This document shows, piece by piece, positions 16,077 through 24,117 of a DNA stretch of 64,000 nucleotides. Made by a program: the position numbers and the translations under genes. The DNA lies in the NCBI GenBank assembly GCA_937967505.1, contig CALCJM010000127.1, positions 18,280 to 82,279 of the forward strand. The letters are read 5' to 3'. The stretch is from an uncultured Pirellulaceae bacterium. Lineage in GTDB: Bacteria; Planctomycetota; Planctomycetia; Pirellulales; Pirellulaceae. Within the stretch, counting starts at the first letter, position 1. The number at the start of each line of letters is the position of its first letter. Under the pieces are notes generated by a model. It ran no database searches. It saw nothing but the letters and a program-made list of their open reading frames with translations, and was not told the DNA's origin.

Positions 16077-17153
16077 ATGGCTCCCAAATCACCTTTTGAA
16101 GCGGTCGATGGATCGCCATTGCCGGGACTGATCGGTAACTCTACTGCGATGACGGAAGTCTACCGGATGACGCGCATGGCCGCCCGCAGTCACGCTTCGG
16201 TGCTCTTATTGGGCGAAACGGGAACCGGTAAAGAGCTGATCGCCGGGGCACTTCACCAACTAAGCGATCGGGAGAGCGGTCCTTTTGTGCGGGTTAACTG
16301 TGGTGCACTGACCGAAAGCTTGCTGGCCAGCGAATTGTTCGGGCACGTCAAAGGGTCGTTCACCGACGCGGTCAAGGATCGCACGGGACGTTTTGAGGCG
16401 GCTCATGGTGGATCGATTTTTCTGGACGAGATCAATTCCACGTCCTCGACGCTACAGGTGAAATTACTGCGCGTGTTGCAAGAGCGCGAATTCGAAAGGG
16501 TAGGGGATACCAAAACGGTTTCGGTGGATGTGCGGGTGATCGCGGCCAGCAATTGCGACCTAGCAAAAACGGTTGCCGAGGGCGATTTCCGCGAGGATCT
16601 ATTGTGGCGTTTGAATGTGTTGCCGATTAACTTGCCACCGCTGCGCAAGCGCACGGGTGACGTGGAGTTACTGGCGCGGCATTTTCTGGAAATTTACAAC
16701 AGGAAAAACCAGGCCTCAGTCAAGTCAATCGCGCCCGATGCGATGGCGGCGTTAAACGACTATAACTGGCCGGGTAATGTGCGCGAATTACAGAACTACG
16801 TCGAACGCGCTGTTGTGCTGGCACAGGGTGACGTGTTGGAGTCATACTTGCTACCCAGTGCGGTGACCGGTGATCGGGCGGCGGCGGCCAGTGCGGTGTT
16901 CCGGCCCTCGGACGAGGAATCACTGGTAAGCGAGTTTGTGTTCAACCGGATCTCCAAAGTCGAAGAAAACACTGACGACCTGTACAAACAGATCGTAGCA
17001 CCGGTCGAACGCGAGTTACTGGTCCAGGTGATGGAAAATTGTAACCACACCCAAACCAAAGCCGCACAGCTGTTGGGCATTAACCGAAATACGTTGTATA
17101 AAAAGCTACAAGAGTGCGGTTTGAGCAAATCAAGCAAGGGAGATGACAGCTAA
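16077..17153 (+). CDS. AAA+ enhancer-binding-type regulator with degenerate GAFTGA loop
   Basis: The protein is 358 residues, essentially an AAA+ domain and a Fis-type HTH without any receiver or sensor domain. Walker A is GETGTGKE (46-53), Walker B FLDEI (115-119), and the C-terminal helix-turn-helix is TKAAQLLGINRNTLYKKL (about 327-344). The sigma-54 contact loop that normally reads GAFTGA is GSFTDA here (93-98), with the second glycine replaced by aspartate. The threonine that contacts sigma-54 is kept. The family activates sigma-54 promoters; the altered loop and missing sensor suggest constitutive or specialised action, or loss of sigma-54 contact as in TyrR-like proteins. The next gene starts 18 bases downstream, so it probably leads an operon with the ccsA-like gene and hemA. 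Confidence 0.88.
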   Translation: MAPKSPFEAVDGSPLPGLIGNSTAMTEVYRMTRMAARSHASVLLLGETGTGKELIAGALHQLSDRESGPFVRVNCGALTESLLASELFGHVKGSFTDAVKDRTGRFEAAHGGSIFLDEINSTSSTLQVKLLRVLQEREFERVGDTKTVSVDVRVIAASNCDLAKTVAEGDFREDLLWRLNVLPINLPPLRKRTGDVELLARHFLEIYNRKNQASVKSIAPDAMAALNDYNWPGNVRELQNYVERAVVLAQGDVLESYLLPSAVTGDRAAAASAVFRPSDEESLVSEFVFNRISKVEENTDDLYKQIVAPVERELLVQVMENCNHTQTKAAQLLGINRNTLYKKLQECGLSKSSKGDDS

Positions 17154-17171
17154 CCTTTTGAAGGAAGCCGT

Positions 17172-18269
17172 TTGTTGTACCGGTTTGTGCCGGGGTGCCT
17201 GCCAAACACGCGACTTACTTATTATTTGTTTTTTGCGGACTTGTTTTTGCGGGCGCTGCGCTTGCACAACGTAGGGAGACCATCCTTGGATTGGTTACAG
17301 AAAATTTCGATTACCTGCTTCGTCGCCAGCTATCTGGTGGTGTTAGCGCTGGAGGTATCCCGAATGTTCTTCCAGACCAACCTGCGTTCGATATTGCGGT
17401 TGGGGTTGATGGCTGCAGGGCTGTTTGCCCACACGGTGTTCATTGCCTTCCATACCCAATCTTCGGTCGGCAGCGACGGAATATGGCTGGGCAGTTGGTT
17501 GGGATGGGGCCTGGCGGTGGCGTGGATGCTGGCGGCATCCTATCTGTGGCTGACCATCGCGAAACCTAAGTCACTGATTGGACTGTTCTTGCTGCCGGTG
17601 ACGCTGTTGTTGATTCTGGTCAGTAACGCTTGGGGCGATTCGCGCCCGTTTACGCCGGGTCGCGCCAAAACTGTCTGGAACCTGATTCACGGCGGTGCGC
17701 TGTTGATGGGAACCGTTACCGTTGCTCTGGGGTTTGTCTTCAGCGTGATGTATCTGGTCAATGCGCGGCGGCTGAAACAAAAACTGACAGGTTGGTTTAA
17801 ACTGCCATCTCTGGAGTGGCTACAAACTTCGGCCGAACGTTCCCTAGCCGTTTCGACGGCTCTATTTGCCTGTGGGCTCGCTTCCGGCATCGCTCTGGTG
17901 ACGGTCAAGCAGTCCACGCAAGCAGCACCCGGACCTATTCCATGGGGCGATCCGGTCATCTGGTCTTCGGCGATTCTGTTTTCGTGGCTGTTGCTGGCGA
18001 CATTGTTCATTGTCTTTTACCGACCTGCACGACAAGGGAAAAAGATCGCTTGGCTGGTGACGGTCAGTTTTCTGTTCCTGATCGTGGAACTGCTGATTAT
18101 TTTACAATTTGGACATGCGACGCCCGAGTCAAATCGTGCCGGATCGGAATCGGTTAGGTACGGTTGTTACGCTATCCCGATCTGCGACGTGTTCCTCCCT
18201 CATCAGAATGCGGTTTCCACCCCTTCAACGTCCCGTGACGGCAGCTACATTTTTGGAGGCGACGCATGA
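17172..18269 (+). CDS. CcsA/HemX-like cytochrome c assembly family membrane protein
   Basis: The protein is up to 365 residues with about eight membrane helices. The central part, from TRSF-like loops to KTVWNLIHGGALLMGTVTVALGFVFSVMYLV, resembles the CcsA/CcmC/HemX haem-handling family; the conserved W-N-L-I-H histidine fits. It lies directly before hemA, as HemX does in many bacteria. The gene ends at a TGA that overlaps the hemA ATG (ATGA at 18266-18269), implying translational coupling. Two TTG starts are possible: 17172 with AAGGA about 10 bases upstream, and 17286 with GGGAG close upstream, which would begin MDWLQKISIT and drop 38 residues that lack family character. The last 40 residues are non-hydrophobic and partly derive from a degenerate palindromic repeat. 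Confidence 0.78.
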   Translation: MLYRFVPGCLPNTRLTYYLFFADLFLRALRLHNVGRPSLDWLQKISITCFVASYLVVLALEVSRMFFQTNLRSILRLGLMAAGLFAHTVFIAFHTQSSVGSDGIWLGSWLGWGLAVAWMLAASYLWLTIAKPKSLIGLFLLPVTLLLILVSNAWGDSRPFTPGRAKTVWNLIHGGALLMGTVTVALGFVFSVMYLVNARRLKQKLTGWFKLPSLEWLQTSAERSLAVSTALFACGLASGIALVTVKQSTQAAPGPIPWGDPVIWSSAILFSWLLLATLFIVFYRPARQGKKIAWLVTVSFLFLIVELLIILQFGHATPESNRAGSESVRYGCYAIPICDVFLPHQNAVSTPSTSRDGSYIFGGDA

Positions 18270-19534
18270 ATCTGCACGTTATTGGTTGCAGCCATCATCG
18301 CTCAAGCGTTTCGGTGCGAGAGAAACTTTCCTTTACGCCTGACCAAGTAAAGACCTTTCTTGATAAATTTCACTCGACGTTTCCCGGATCTGAAGCGGTG
18401 TTGATATCAACCTGCAATCGGACCGAATTGTACGCGGCCGGTAAATCGACAGAGGGTGTGCCGACTTCCCAGCAGATGATTGATTTTCTGGCGACCGAAC
18501 GTGGCCTAGAAAGTGGCGATATTTCGTCGAACCTGTTTACCCACCAGGACCGCGCGGCGATCGGTCATCTGTTTCGCGTGGCGGCGTCCCTGGACAGCAT
18601 GGTAATTGGTGAAGCGCAGATCCTTTCGCAGGTCAAACAAGCCTATCAATTGGCAGTGGACACGGGTCACAAGATCCCGTTGACGCATCAGGTGTTTCAA
18701 ACCGCCATGAAGGTGGCCAAACGCGTGGCCACCGAGACCGATATTCACTCGACGCGCGTCAGCGTCCCCAGCGTGGCGGTCAACGTGCTGACGGGGGAAA
18801 TTTTTGAACGCCTGGATAACAAGCGCATTTTGATTCTGGGCGCCGGCGAAATGGCCGAAGAGACGCTGACCTATCTGGTGGCCAAAGACGGGAAAGACAT
18901 CGTCGTGATCAATCGCACCCGCAGCAAAGCCGAATCGTTGGCGGCACAGTTCAACGGACAAGTCGCGGATTGGGAAGAACTTGGGCAACAGGTTGCCGCA
19001 GCCGATCTGATTGTCAGCACAACCAGTGCCAAGGAACCTGTGGTGACCGACCAGCTGTTCCGGGAATTCTCCGGCAGCAGTCGTCAGCAACCGTTACTGG
19101 TACTGGATCTGGCGATTCCACGCGATTTCGATTCGAAGATTGGCGACCTGCCAAACATTTTTCTATACACGCTGGACGACTTGCAGAAGCAATGCGAAAA
19201 GAATCGCAAATCACGCCAAAGCCAGTGGCCCAAAGCAGAAAAAATCATTCAGCAAGAAACAGCCAGCTTCTTTCAGGATGTGCACCGCCGCAATAGCGGC
19301 CAGACAATCGCTCAATTGAAGCAACAGGCCAACGGCGTCAAGGATGCCGAACTGGAACGCTTATTGAACCGCCTGAATCTTTCCCCCGAAGAAGAGGCGG
19401 AGATCGAGCAGTCGTTTCACCGGTTGGTGAACAAAATTCTTCATCCGCCACTGAAGTCGATTAACGCCGACAAAAATGATGGTTCTGGTGGTTTGTTGGA
19501 GGCGATGAAACGGCTGTTCCAGTTGGGCGATTGA
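18266..19534 (+). CDS. hemA: Glutamyl-tRNA reductase
   Basis: The protein is 422 residues, the usual length. It begins MNLHVIGCSHHRSSVSVREKL; the catalytic cysteine C50 lies in LISTCNRTELYA. The GEAQILSQVKQAY substrate-binding motif and the NADPH-binding ILGAGEMAEETL glycine motif follow, and a C-terminal dimerisation helix ends in KRLFQLGD. The enzyme reduces glutamyl-tRNA to glutamate-1-semialdehyde, the first committed step of the C5 tetrapyrrole pathway, in the cytoplasm. It is translationally coupled to the preceding CcsA/HemX-like gene, a link between haem synthesis and cytochrome c maturation. Confidence 0.96.
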   Translation: MNLHVIGCSHHRSSVSVREKLSFTPDQVKTFLDKFHSTFPGSEAVLISTCNRTELYAAGKSTEGVPTSQQMIDFLATERGLESGDISSNLFTHQDRAAIGHLFRVAASLDSMVIGEAQILSQVKQAYQLAVDTGHKIPLTHQVFQTAMKVAKRVATETDIHSTRVSVPSVAVNVLTGEIFERLDNKRILILGAGEMAEETLTYLVAKDGKDIVVINRTRSKAESLAAQFNGQVADWEELGQQVAAADLIVSTTSAKEPVVTDQLFREFSGSSRQQPLLVLDLAIPRDFDSKIGDLPNIFLYTLDDLQKQCEKNRKSRQSQWPKAEKIIQQETASFFQDVHRRNSGQTIAQLKQQANGVKDAELERLLNRLNLSPEEEAEIEQSFHRLVNKILHPPLKSINADKNDGSGGLLEAMKRLFQLGD

Positions 19535-19574
19535 AGTGTGTGTGGAAGAGAAAGTGAGCCCGGCTTGTAGCCTT

Positions 19575-20053
19575 CAACGTGGCTATGCTCGCCAGAGCGT
19601 GGATGACTTACGGTACATCTTCCTTTAGTGAAGATGCTGAAGCTGTTGATAACACTCCACCGTCTGGCGACGGTAGCTACATTCACAGCTGAAATCAACG
19701 TGGCTACGCTCGCCAGAGCGTGGATGACTTACGGTACATCTTCCTTTAATGAAGATGCTGAAGCTGTTGATAACACTCCACCGTCTGGCGACGGTAGCTA
19801 CGTTCACAGCTGAAATCAACGTGGCTACGCTCGCCAGAGCGTGGATGACCCACGGTACATCTTTCCTTTAATGAAGATGCTGAAGCCGTTGATAACGCTC
19901 CACCGTCTGGCGACGGTAGCTACGTTCATAGCTGAAATCAACGTGGCTACGCCCGCCAGAGCGTGGATGACTCACGGTACATCTTCCTTTAATGAAGATG
20001 CTGAAGCTGTTGATAACACTCCACCGTCTGACGACGGTAGCCACGTTTTCTGC
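19575..20053 (+). repeat. Tandem array of four 121-base self-complementary repeat units
   Basis: Units begin at about 19575, 19696, 19817 and 19939. Each contains a forward arm with stem ACGCTC/GAGCGT and loop GCCA, a second hairpin CATCTTC/GAAGATG with a 7-base loop, and a reversed arm in which the same motif appears as stem CCGTC/GACGG. Forward and reversed arms are homologous but differ by paired, compensating changes in the stems. No protein coding is credible. The array sits between hemA and the gene for an acidic protein that ends at 20068. Confidence 0.92.
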
Positions 20054-20067
20054 GTGGAGGACGTAAC

Positions 20068-20679
20068 TCAATCCCAGTCGTCATCGTCGTCGTCCCAGTC
20101 TTCGTCGTCATCCAGAACGTCGTCATCATCATCGACTTCTTCCCACTCATCGTCCTCGAGATCATCTTCCTCGTCGTCGAGTTCCTCATCTCCTTCGACT
20201 TCTTCGCCATCCTCGTCTTCGTACGTGTACTCGTATTCGTACTCGTCATCCTCGCCGTCGCCGTCCTCGTCGATTTCTACGTACTCGTACTCGTCGTCCT
20301 CTTCCTCGCCACCATCGTCGGCTTCGTCCGCTTCCTCATCATCTTCATATTCTTCACCATCTTCTTCCTCGTATTCGTACTCCTCATCATCGTCATCATC
20401 TTCGTCTTCTACTTCGTCGTCTTCATATTCTTCATCGCTCTCTTCATCATCCTCTTCATCATCCTCGAGCACTTGGTCGTCATCGACTTCTTCATCGACG
20501 GTCGCGAAAACGAAACTGTTAATAAATTCGACGTTGTCTTCTGGAAGATCGGTGAGCGCTGAGGGCAGTTCCAGCGCCGGTTCCGGAAGCACCAACGCCA
20601 TGCGCGAGTGCAAATCACGATCATCAGCAAGCGTAGCGAACGAAACGTCCCGGGGTGATAATTCTGGTAGCTGATTCAC
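20068..20679 (-). CDS. Extremely acidic low-complexity protein of unknown function
   Basis: The protein is 203 residues from a GTG at 20679, chosen because AAGGAG lies 7 bases upstream; an in-frame ATG at 20736 lacks this. Residues 1-65 have ordinary composition (MNQLPELSPRDVSFATLADD and LPEPALELPSALTDLPEDN-type segments). From about 66 to the end the protein is almost only Asp and Glu with regular Tyr and a few Val, Leu and Trp. The net charge is strongly negative. Such tails bind basic proteins, metal ions or RNA-associated complexes, but no role can be assigned. The codon pattern GA-purine/GAC explains the striking TC-rich plus strand. The real start and clear ribosome binding site support it as a gene rather than a simple repeat. 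Confidence 0.72.
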   Translation of the reverse strand: MNQLPELSPRDVSFATLADDRDLHSRMALVLPEPALELPSALTDLPEDNVEFINSFVFATVDEEVDDDQVLEDDEEDDEESDEEYEDDEVEDEDDDDDEEYEYEEEDGEEYEDDEEADEADDGGEEEDDEYEYVEIDEDGDGEDDEYEYEYTYEDEDGEEVEGDEELDDEEDDLEDDEWEEVDDDDDVLDDDEDWDDDDDDWD

Positions 20680-21012
20680 TGATGTACTCCTTGAGATCGC
20701 AATATATCCGTGGTGTTTGTTGAAGATGTTTTGCACACTGGTTTTCGTCAGGTTCTACCCCTGGAAATCAGATGCCGCAATAGTTCTGGGTAGTTCTACA
20801 GACAATGGCGAAAGATTTCCGGGAGCCACTGGATGCCGGTTGCACATGAGAACACGACCAGCGGTAGAACAGGAAAATATTTTCTAAACGTCTCTCTGTC
20901 AAACAGTTTGTTCAAATATCTTTGAAGCCCGGTTCCGCCACGGGCAGCCAACCGGTTCCAAACCGGCTTTGAGCCCTGATTTGCGGGTTGTCGTCTCCCA
21001 AATCGCCGCTTC
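20680..21012. other. Intergenic region between scpB and the acidic protein gene
   Basis: It carries the promoter region for the acidic protein, with AAGGAG just inside. Near 20950 there is a small perfect hairpin, CCGGTT-CCA-AACCGG, without a T-run. Nothing else was recognised. Confidence 0.4.
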
Positions 21013-21726
21013 CTAATCACCCCGGTCCTCATCCGGATCGTTCTCGAAATCCTCGTCGGCCTGTTCCTCTGGTTCGGCATTCCAGTCGGGCAGCCCCTGT
21101 CCCCCAAGTTGCTCGAACTGGGGCAATTGTTCAATATTGTTGAACCCAAATTCAGTGAGAAACTGCCGAGTGGTGGCGTATAAAAACGGCCGCCCTAGGT
21201 CCTCGCTACGCCCCGCAATTTTGACCAGTCCCTTCTCCAAGAGTTGCCTGAGCATCTCGCCACAGCTCACCCCCCGGACCGTTTCAATATCGGCCTTGAT
21301 AACCGGCTGGCGGTAGGCGATTACGGTTAACGTTTCCTGTGCCGACCGGGAAAGGCGGATCATGGGTGGGGCTTTTTTGATCCGGTTGATCCAGTCAAAA
21401 AACTGAGGACGCGTCAGCAGCTGGAACCCACCGGCAACCCGTTTGATGTGAAAAGAACGTCCAACTTGGTCATAATGCTCATTGAGCGACTTGATCATCA
21501 CCCGCGCTTCGGTGCCGTCTTCCAACACCGCCAGCTGGCTGATGCGACGAGTCGTTAGAGGCTTTCGGGCCAAAAACAGCACCGCCTCCAACCGCTGCCT
21601 TTTGGCTTGAGGGCTGGGGTCAAAACTGGTTTCTGGTGGGCTGATAGATTGCGACAAAACAGGTTCCGTGGGGAAGAACAGTGCCGGGAAACAATCGTGA
21701 CGTGGGGCAACAATTGCGTTGTTCAT
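21013..21726 (-). CDS. scpB: Segregation and condensation protein B
   Basis: The protein is 237 residues. After a variable N-terminus it shows the ScpB winged-helix core: LEAVLFLARKPLTTRRISQL, GGFQLLTRPQF, and SAQETLTVIAYRQPVIKADIETVRGV, then LLEKGLVKIAGRSEDLGRPFLYATT and FLTEFGFNNIEQLPQ. The C-terminal 25 residues are acidic. ScpB dimers join ScpA and SMC to form the bacterial condensin, which compacts and separates chromosomes. No scpA is adjacent. The exact start is uncertain because the first 40 residues are not conserved; a shorter start near residue 24 is possible. Confidence 0.92.
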   Translation of the reverse strand: MNNAIVAPRHDCFPALFFPTEPVLSQSISPPETSFDPSPQAKRQRLEAVLFLARKPLTTRRISQLAVLEDGTEARVMIKSLNEHYDQVGRSFHIKRVAGGFQLLTRPQFFDWINRIKKAPPMIRLSRSAQETLTVIAYRQPVIKADIETVRGVSCGEMLRQLLEKGLVKIAGRSEDLGRPFLYATTRQFLTEFGFNNIEQLPQFEQLGGQGLPDWNAEPEEQADEDFENDPDEDRGD

Positions 21727-21973
21727 CGGCGCGGGAGCATCTTTTATTTAACGTGGAAAAAAATTGGGACCAAATATGAGCAGATATGCCCGGATCCCCC
21801 TTGAACAAGACCTGCCACGCTACGCCGAGTAATGCCAAAATAATTTCCTGACTGACAGCAGGTTCTTCGTGTTTAACTCGTTCGCCTCGTCTATCCCGAC
21901 CGATTGCATTAAAATAAACCAATCCGCCGCTGTGCCCAACCCTGATCCCCTTGTTCTGTTTCCGGCTCGCGCC

Positions 21974-22708
21974 ATGAAAAAACGCTATTTCATTGTACCG
22001 ATGCTGGCATTACTGTGCTTCGTTCCCGGCTGCCTCGAATTTTATGGTTATCCTGTCACTGGCGTAGAATTTTCGCCCGACTCGTTCACGCTACGTGAAT
22101 TTTCTTATTGGCGTAGCCCGTTTACCGGTTCCGTTCGCAGCAAGCGGTTCTTGACGCCCGTTGACCCAAAATGCGATTCGCTGATCACCCTGAATCTGAT
22201 CCCCGCATCCGGGACAACCAACCCGCGTTGGGATCTGGTCTCGGAATCGTTGCAAACCAGCAAGATTTTGTCTGGCGATTTTGACGCCCGGTTCCTGACC
22301 ATTTTCCTCAACCATACGACTGACCAGTGGAACCGCAACAACGTCGAAAAAGCCGAAATCCTGTGGCCAGAGGTCGCCACCTTGGCACGGGAGCGGCTGT
22401 ACCTCCAGTTGCCAACACTATTTCATTTTGCCATCGACAGCCCCGAGGAATGGTCCAACGAGGAATTCGAGGAACAGCTAAAACGCGAACTGGCCAAAGC
22501 ATGGTTTTCCGGGGCGCAGATCACTGCCGACCGGGTGAAGACCCATACCCAATCGATCCACAATGACACAGACAACGGCGATCGGTTGGACGGTACACTT
22601 GGCGAGGCTTCGGTTGCCGACGCCACTCGATTTCTTGATAAAGCAATCGAATTGGACCCGCAATACCGCAACAGGGATGTATTACTGCTGGAAGTGCCGA
22701 TCAATTAA
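21974..22708 (+). CDS. Hypothetical lipoprotein
   Basis: The protein is 244 residues from the ATG at 21974. It starts MKKRYFIVPMLALLCFVPGC, a lipoprotein signal with a usable lipobox (VPGC; the cysteine is residue 20). The mature part contains a stretch on SKRFLTPVDPKCDSLITLNLIPASGT and a helical C-terminus (WSNEEFEEQLKRELAKAW, then VADATRFLDKAIELDPQYRNRD) that resembles a TPR-like end. I do not recognise a family. It is followed 35 bases later by the cysteine desulfurase gene and may share its message, but no functional link can be read. Confidence 0.75.
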   Translation: MKKRYFIVPMLALLCFVPGCLEFYGYPVTGVEFSPDSFTLREFSYWRSPFTGSVRSKRFLTPVDPKCDSLITLNLIPASGTTNPRWDLVSESLQTSKILSGDFDARFLTIFLNHTTDQWNRNNVEKAEILWPEVATLARERLYLQLPTLFHFAIDSPEEWSNEEFEEQLKRELAKAWFSGAQITADRVKTHTQSIHNDTDNGDRLDGTLGEASVADATRFLDKAIELDPQYRNRDVLLLEVPIN

Positions 22709-22743
22709 CTGCCGCTGTCAATTCAACGGCCAGCATCCGACCC

Positions 22744-23943
22744 ATGAAACCAATCTACCTAGACTACAATTCGACAACTCCAATCAGCCCCGGCGTGGCG
22801 CGGGTGATGGCCCAGTGTCGCCAGCAGCAGTACCTGAATCCTGCCAGCCAGCATCGCCCGGGGCAGGAAGCACGGTTGGTTCTCGAACGGCACCGGTCTG
22901 AAATGATCGACATGTTGGGTGCAGTTTCGAGAGGGATGCACACCGATCGACTGATTTTGACCAGCGGCGGCACCGAAAGCAACAACCTTGCGATCGTCGG
23001 GCTGGCAAAATCCGCTCGGGATCGAGTCGATGCTGATTCGGCTTCGCCGCTCGCCCACCGGATCATCATCAGCGCTATCGAACACCCCAGTGTGATTGGC
23101 GTCGCACACTTTCTGGCGACCGAGGGATTTCAGGTTGAGACAATTCCGGTCGATTCACGAGGTGTCTGCGATCTGGATGATTTGGCGGCGAAACTGGATA
23201 CCGCTTCAGACCCGTCAAAGGGTCCGATTGCGGTCGTTTCCATCATGGCCGCCAACAATGAAACGGGCGTGATTCAGCCCATCAAACAGGCTGCCCGAAT
23301 GTGTCGTGAAAAACAAATACACTTTCACACCGATGCCGTGCAGATGGTCGGCAAAACAGAGGTCAACTTTCAGGAAATTGGCGCAGACTGTTTGAGCTTT
23401 ACGGCACACAAATTCCATGGGCCGCGCGGGGTAGGGGGGCTGCTGGTGCGAAACGGGGTCGAACTGACACCATTGATCTACGGGGGGTTTCAACAGATGG
23501 GAACGCGCCCCGGTACTGAGGATGTGACGCTGACCACCGGAATGCATCAGGCGTTGCTGGAGTACCAACAGTCGCCACATCGTGAATCCGAAACAGGCCG
23601 TTTACGCCAACGGTTGGAATCCGGCCTGCTGAAACGGGTTCCCGACGCGATTATCAATGGTCAAGGAGCCTCCCGGATGTCGCACACCACCAACATCTCC
23701 TTTCCCGGGATCAACCGGCAGGCCTTTCTGATGGCCGCCGATTTTGCCGGTCTGGCAATTTCTACCGGATCTGCGTGTGCCAGTGGATCCAGCGATCCGT
23801 CGCACGTGATCATCGCCATGGGAGCCTCTCAGGACGTGATTGAGGGCTCGATTCGCGTCAGTTTGGGAGCCATGACGACCCAACAGGAAATCGACGATGC
23901 ACTGACCCGTTTCCAACAAGTTATTGACAGACTTTCCACTTAA
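22744..23943 (+). CDS. Cysteine desulfurase (IscS/NifS-type, class V aminotransferase)
   Basis: The protein is 399 residues. It begins MKPIYLDYNSTTPISPGV; the PLP-phosphate contact GGTESNN is at 75-81, the HTDAVQ aspartate region at about 195-200, the PLP-binding lysine K223 in SFTAHKFHGP, and the catalytic cysteine C345 in STGSACASGSSDPSHV. The enzyme takes sulfur from L-cysteine as a persulfide and passes it to Fe-S cluster or tRNA thiolation machinery. The active-site loop is of the longer IscS/NifS type rather than SufS. No iscU or iscA is next to it, so the acceptor is unknown. MiaB at 13.3-15.0 kb is a potential consumer through its Fe-S clusters. Confidence 0.93.
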   Translation: MKPIYLDYNSTTPISPGVARVMAQCRQQQYLNPASQHRPGQEARLVLERHRSEMIDMLGAVSRGMHTDRLILTSGGTESNNLAIVGLAKSARDRVDADSASPLAHRIIISAIEHPSVIGVAHFLATEGFQVETIPVDSRGVCDLDDLAAKLDTASDPSKGPIAVVSIMAANNETGVIQPIKQAARMCREKQIHFHTDAVQMVGKTEVNFQEIGADCLSFTAHKFHGPRGVGGLLVRNGVELTPLIYGGFQQMGTRPGTEDVTLTTGMHQALLEYQQSPHRESETGRLRQRLESGLLKRVPDAIINGQGASRMSHTTNISFPGINRQAFLMAADFAGLAISTGSACASGSSDPSHVIIAMGASQDVIEGSIRVSLGAMTTQQEIDDALTRFQQVIDRLST

Positions 23944-24117
23944 TGACAGTGCGAGTATTTTGCCTGTTTTTCGGCGGCATAGTCACCCCCAAAATATAGT
24001 TTTGTTCCCGGTTTTTTATTGACCGCTTTTCGGTTCCCGGTGCTACTAAAACGGCCAAAAAATGTTACGATAATGGGCTATTGGTTACATACCCAATCTC
24101 CCTGTCCGACCGCCTTG

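Noticed and set aside
19575..20053. CRISPR array
   Set aside because: The unit of 121 bases is itself repeated throughout; there are no short repeats with unique spacers and no cas genes.
19841..20674. Plus-strand serine-rich frame across the repeat array and the acidic gene
   Set aside because: The serine runs are the antisense reading of Asp/Glu codons, and its start lies inside tandem repeats. The minus strand has the Shine-Dalgarno.
23944..24117. Origin upstream of dnaA
   Set aside because: No sequence close to a DnaA box was seen here; the dnaA-dnaN gap has better sites.
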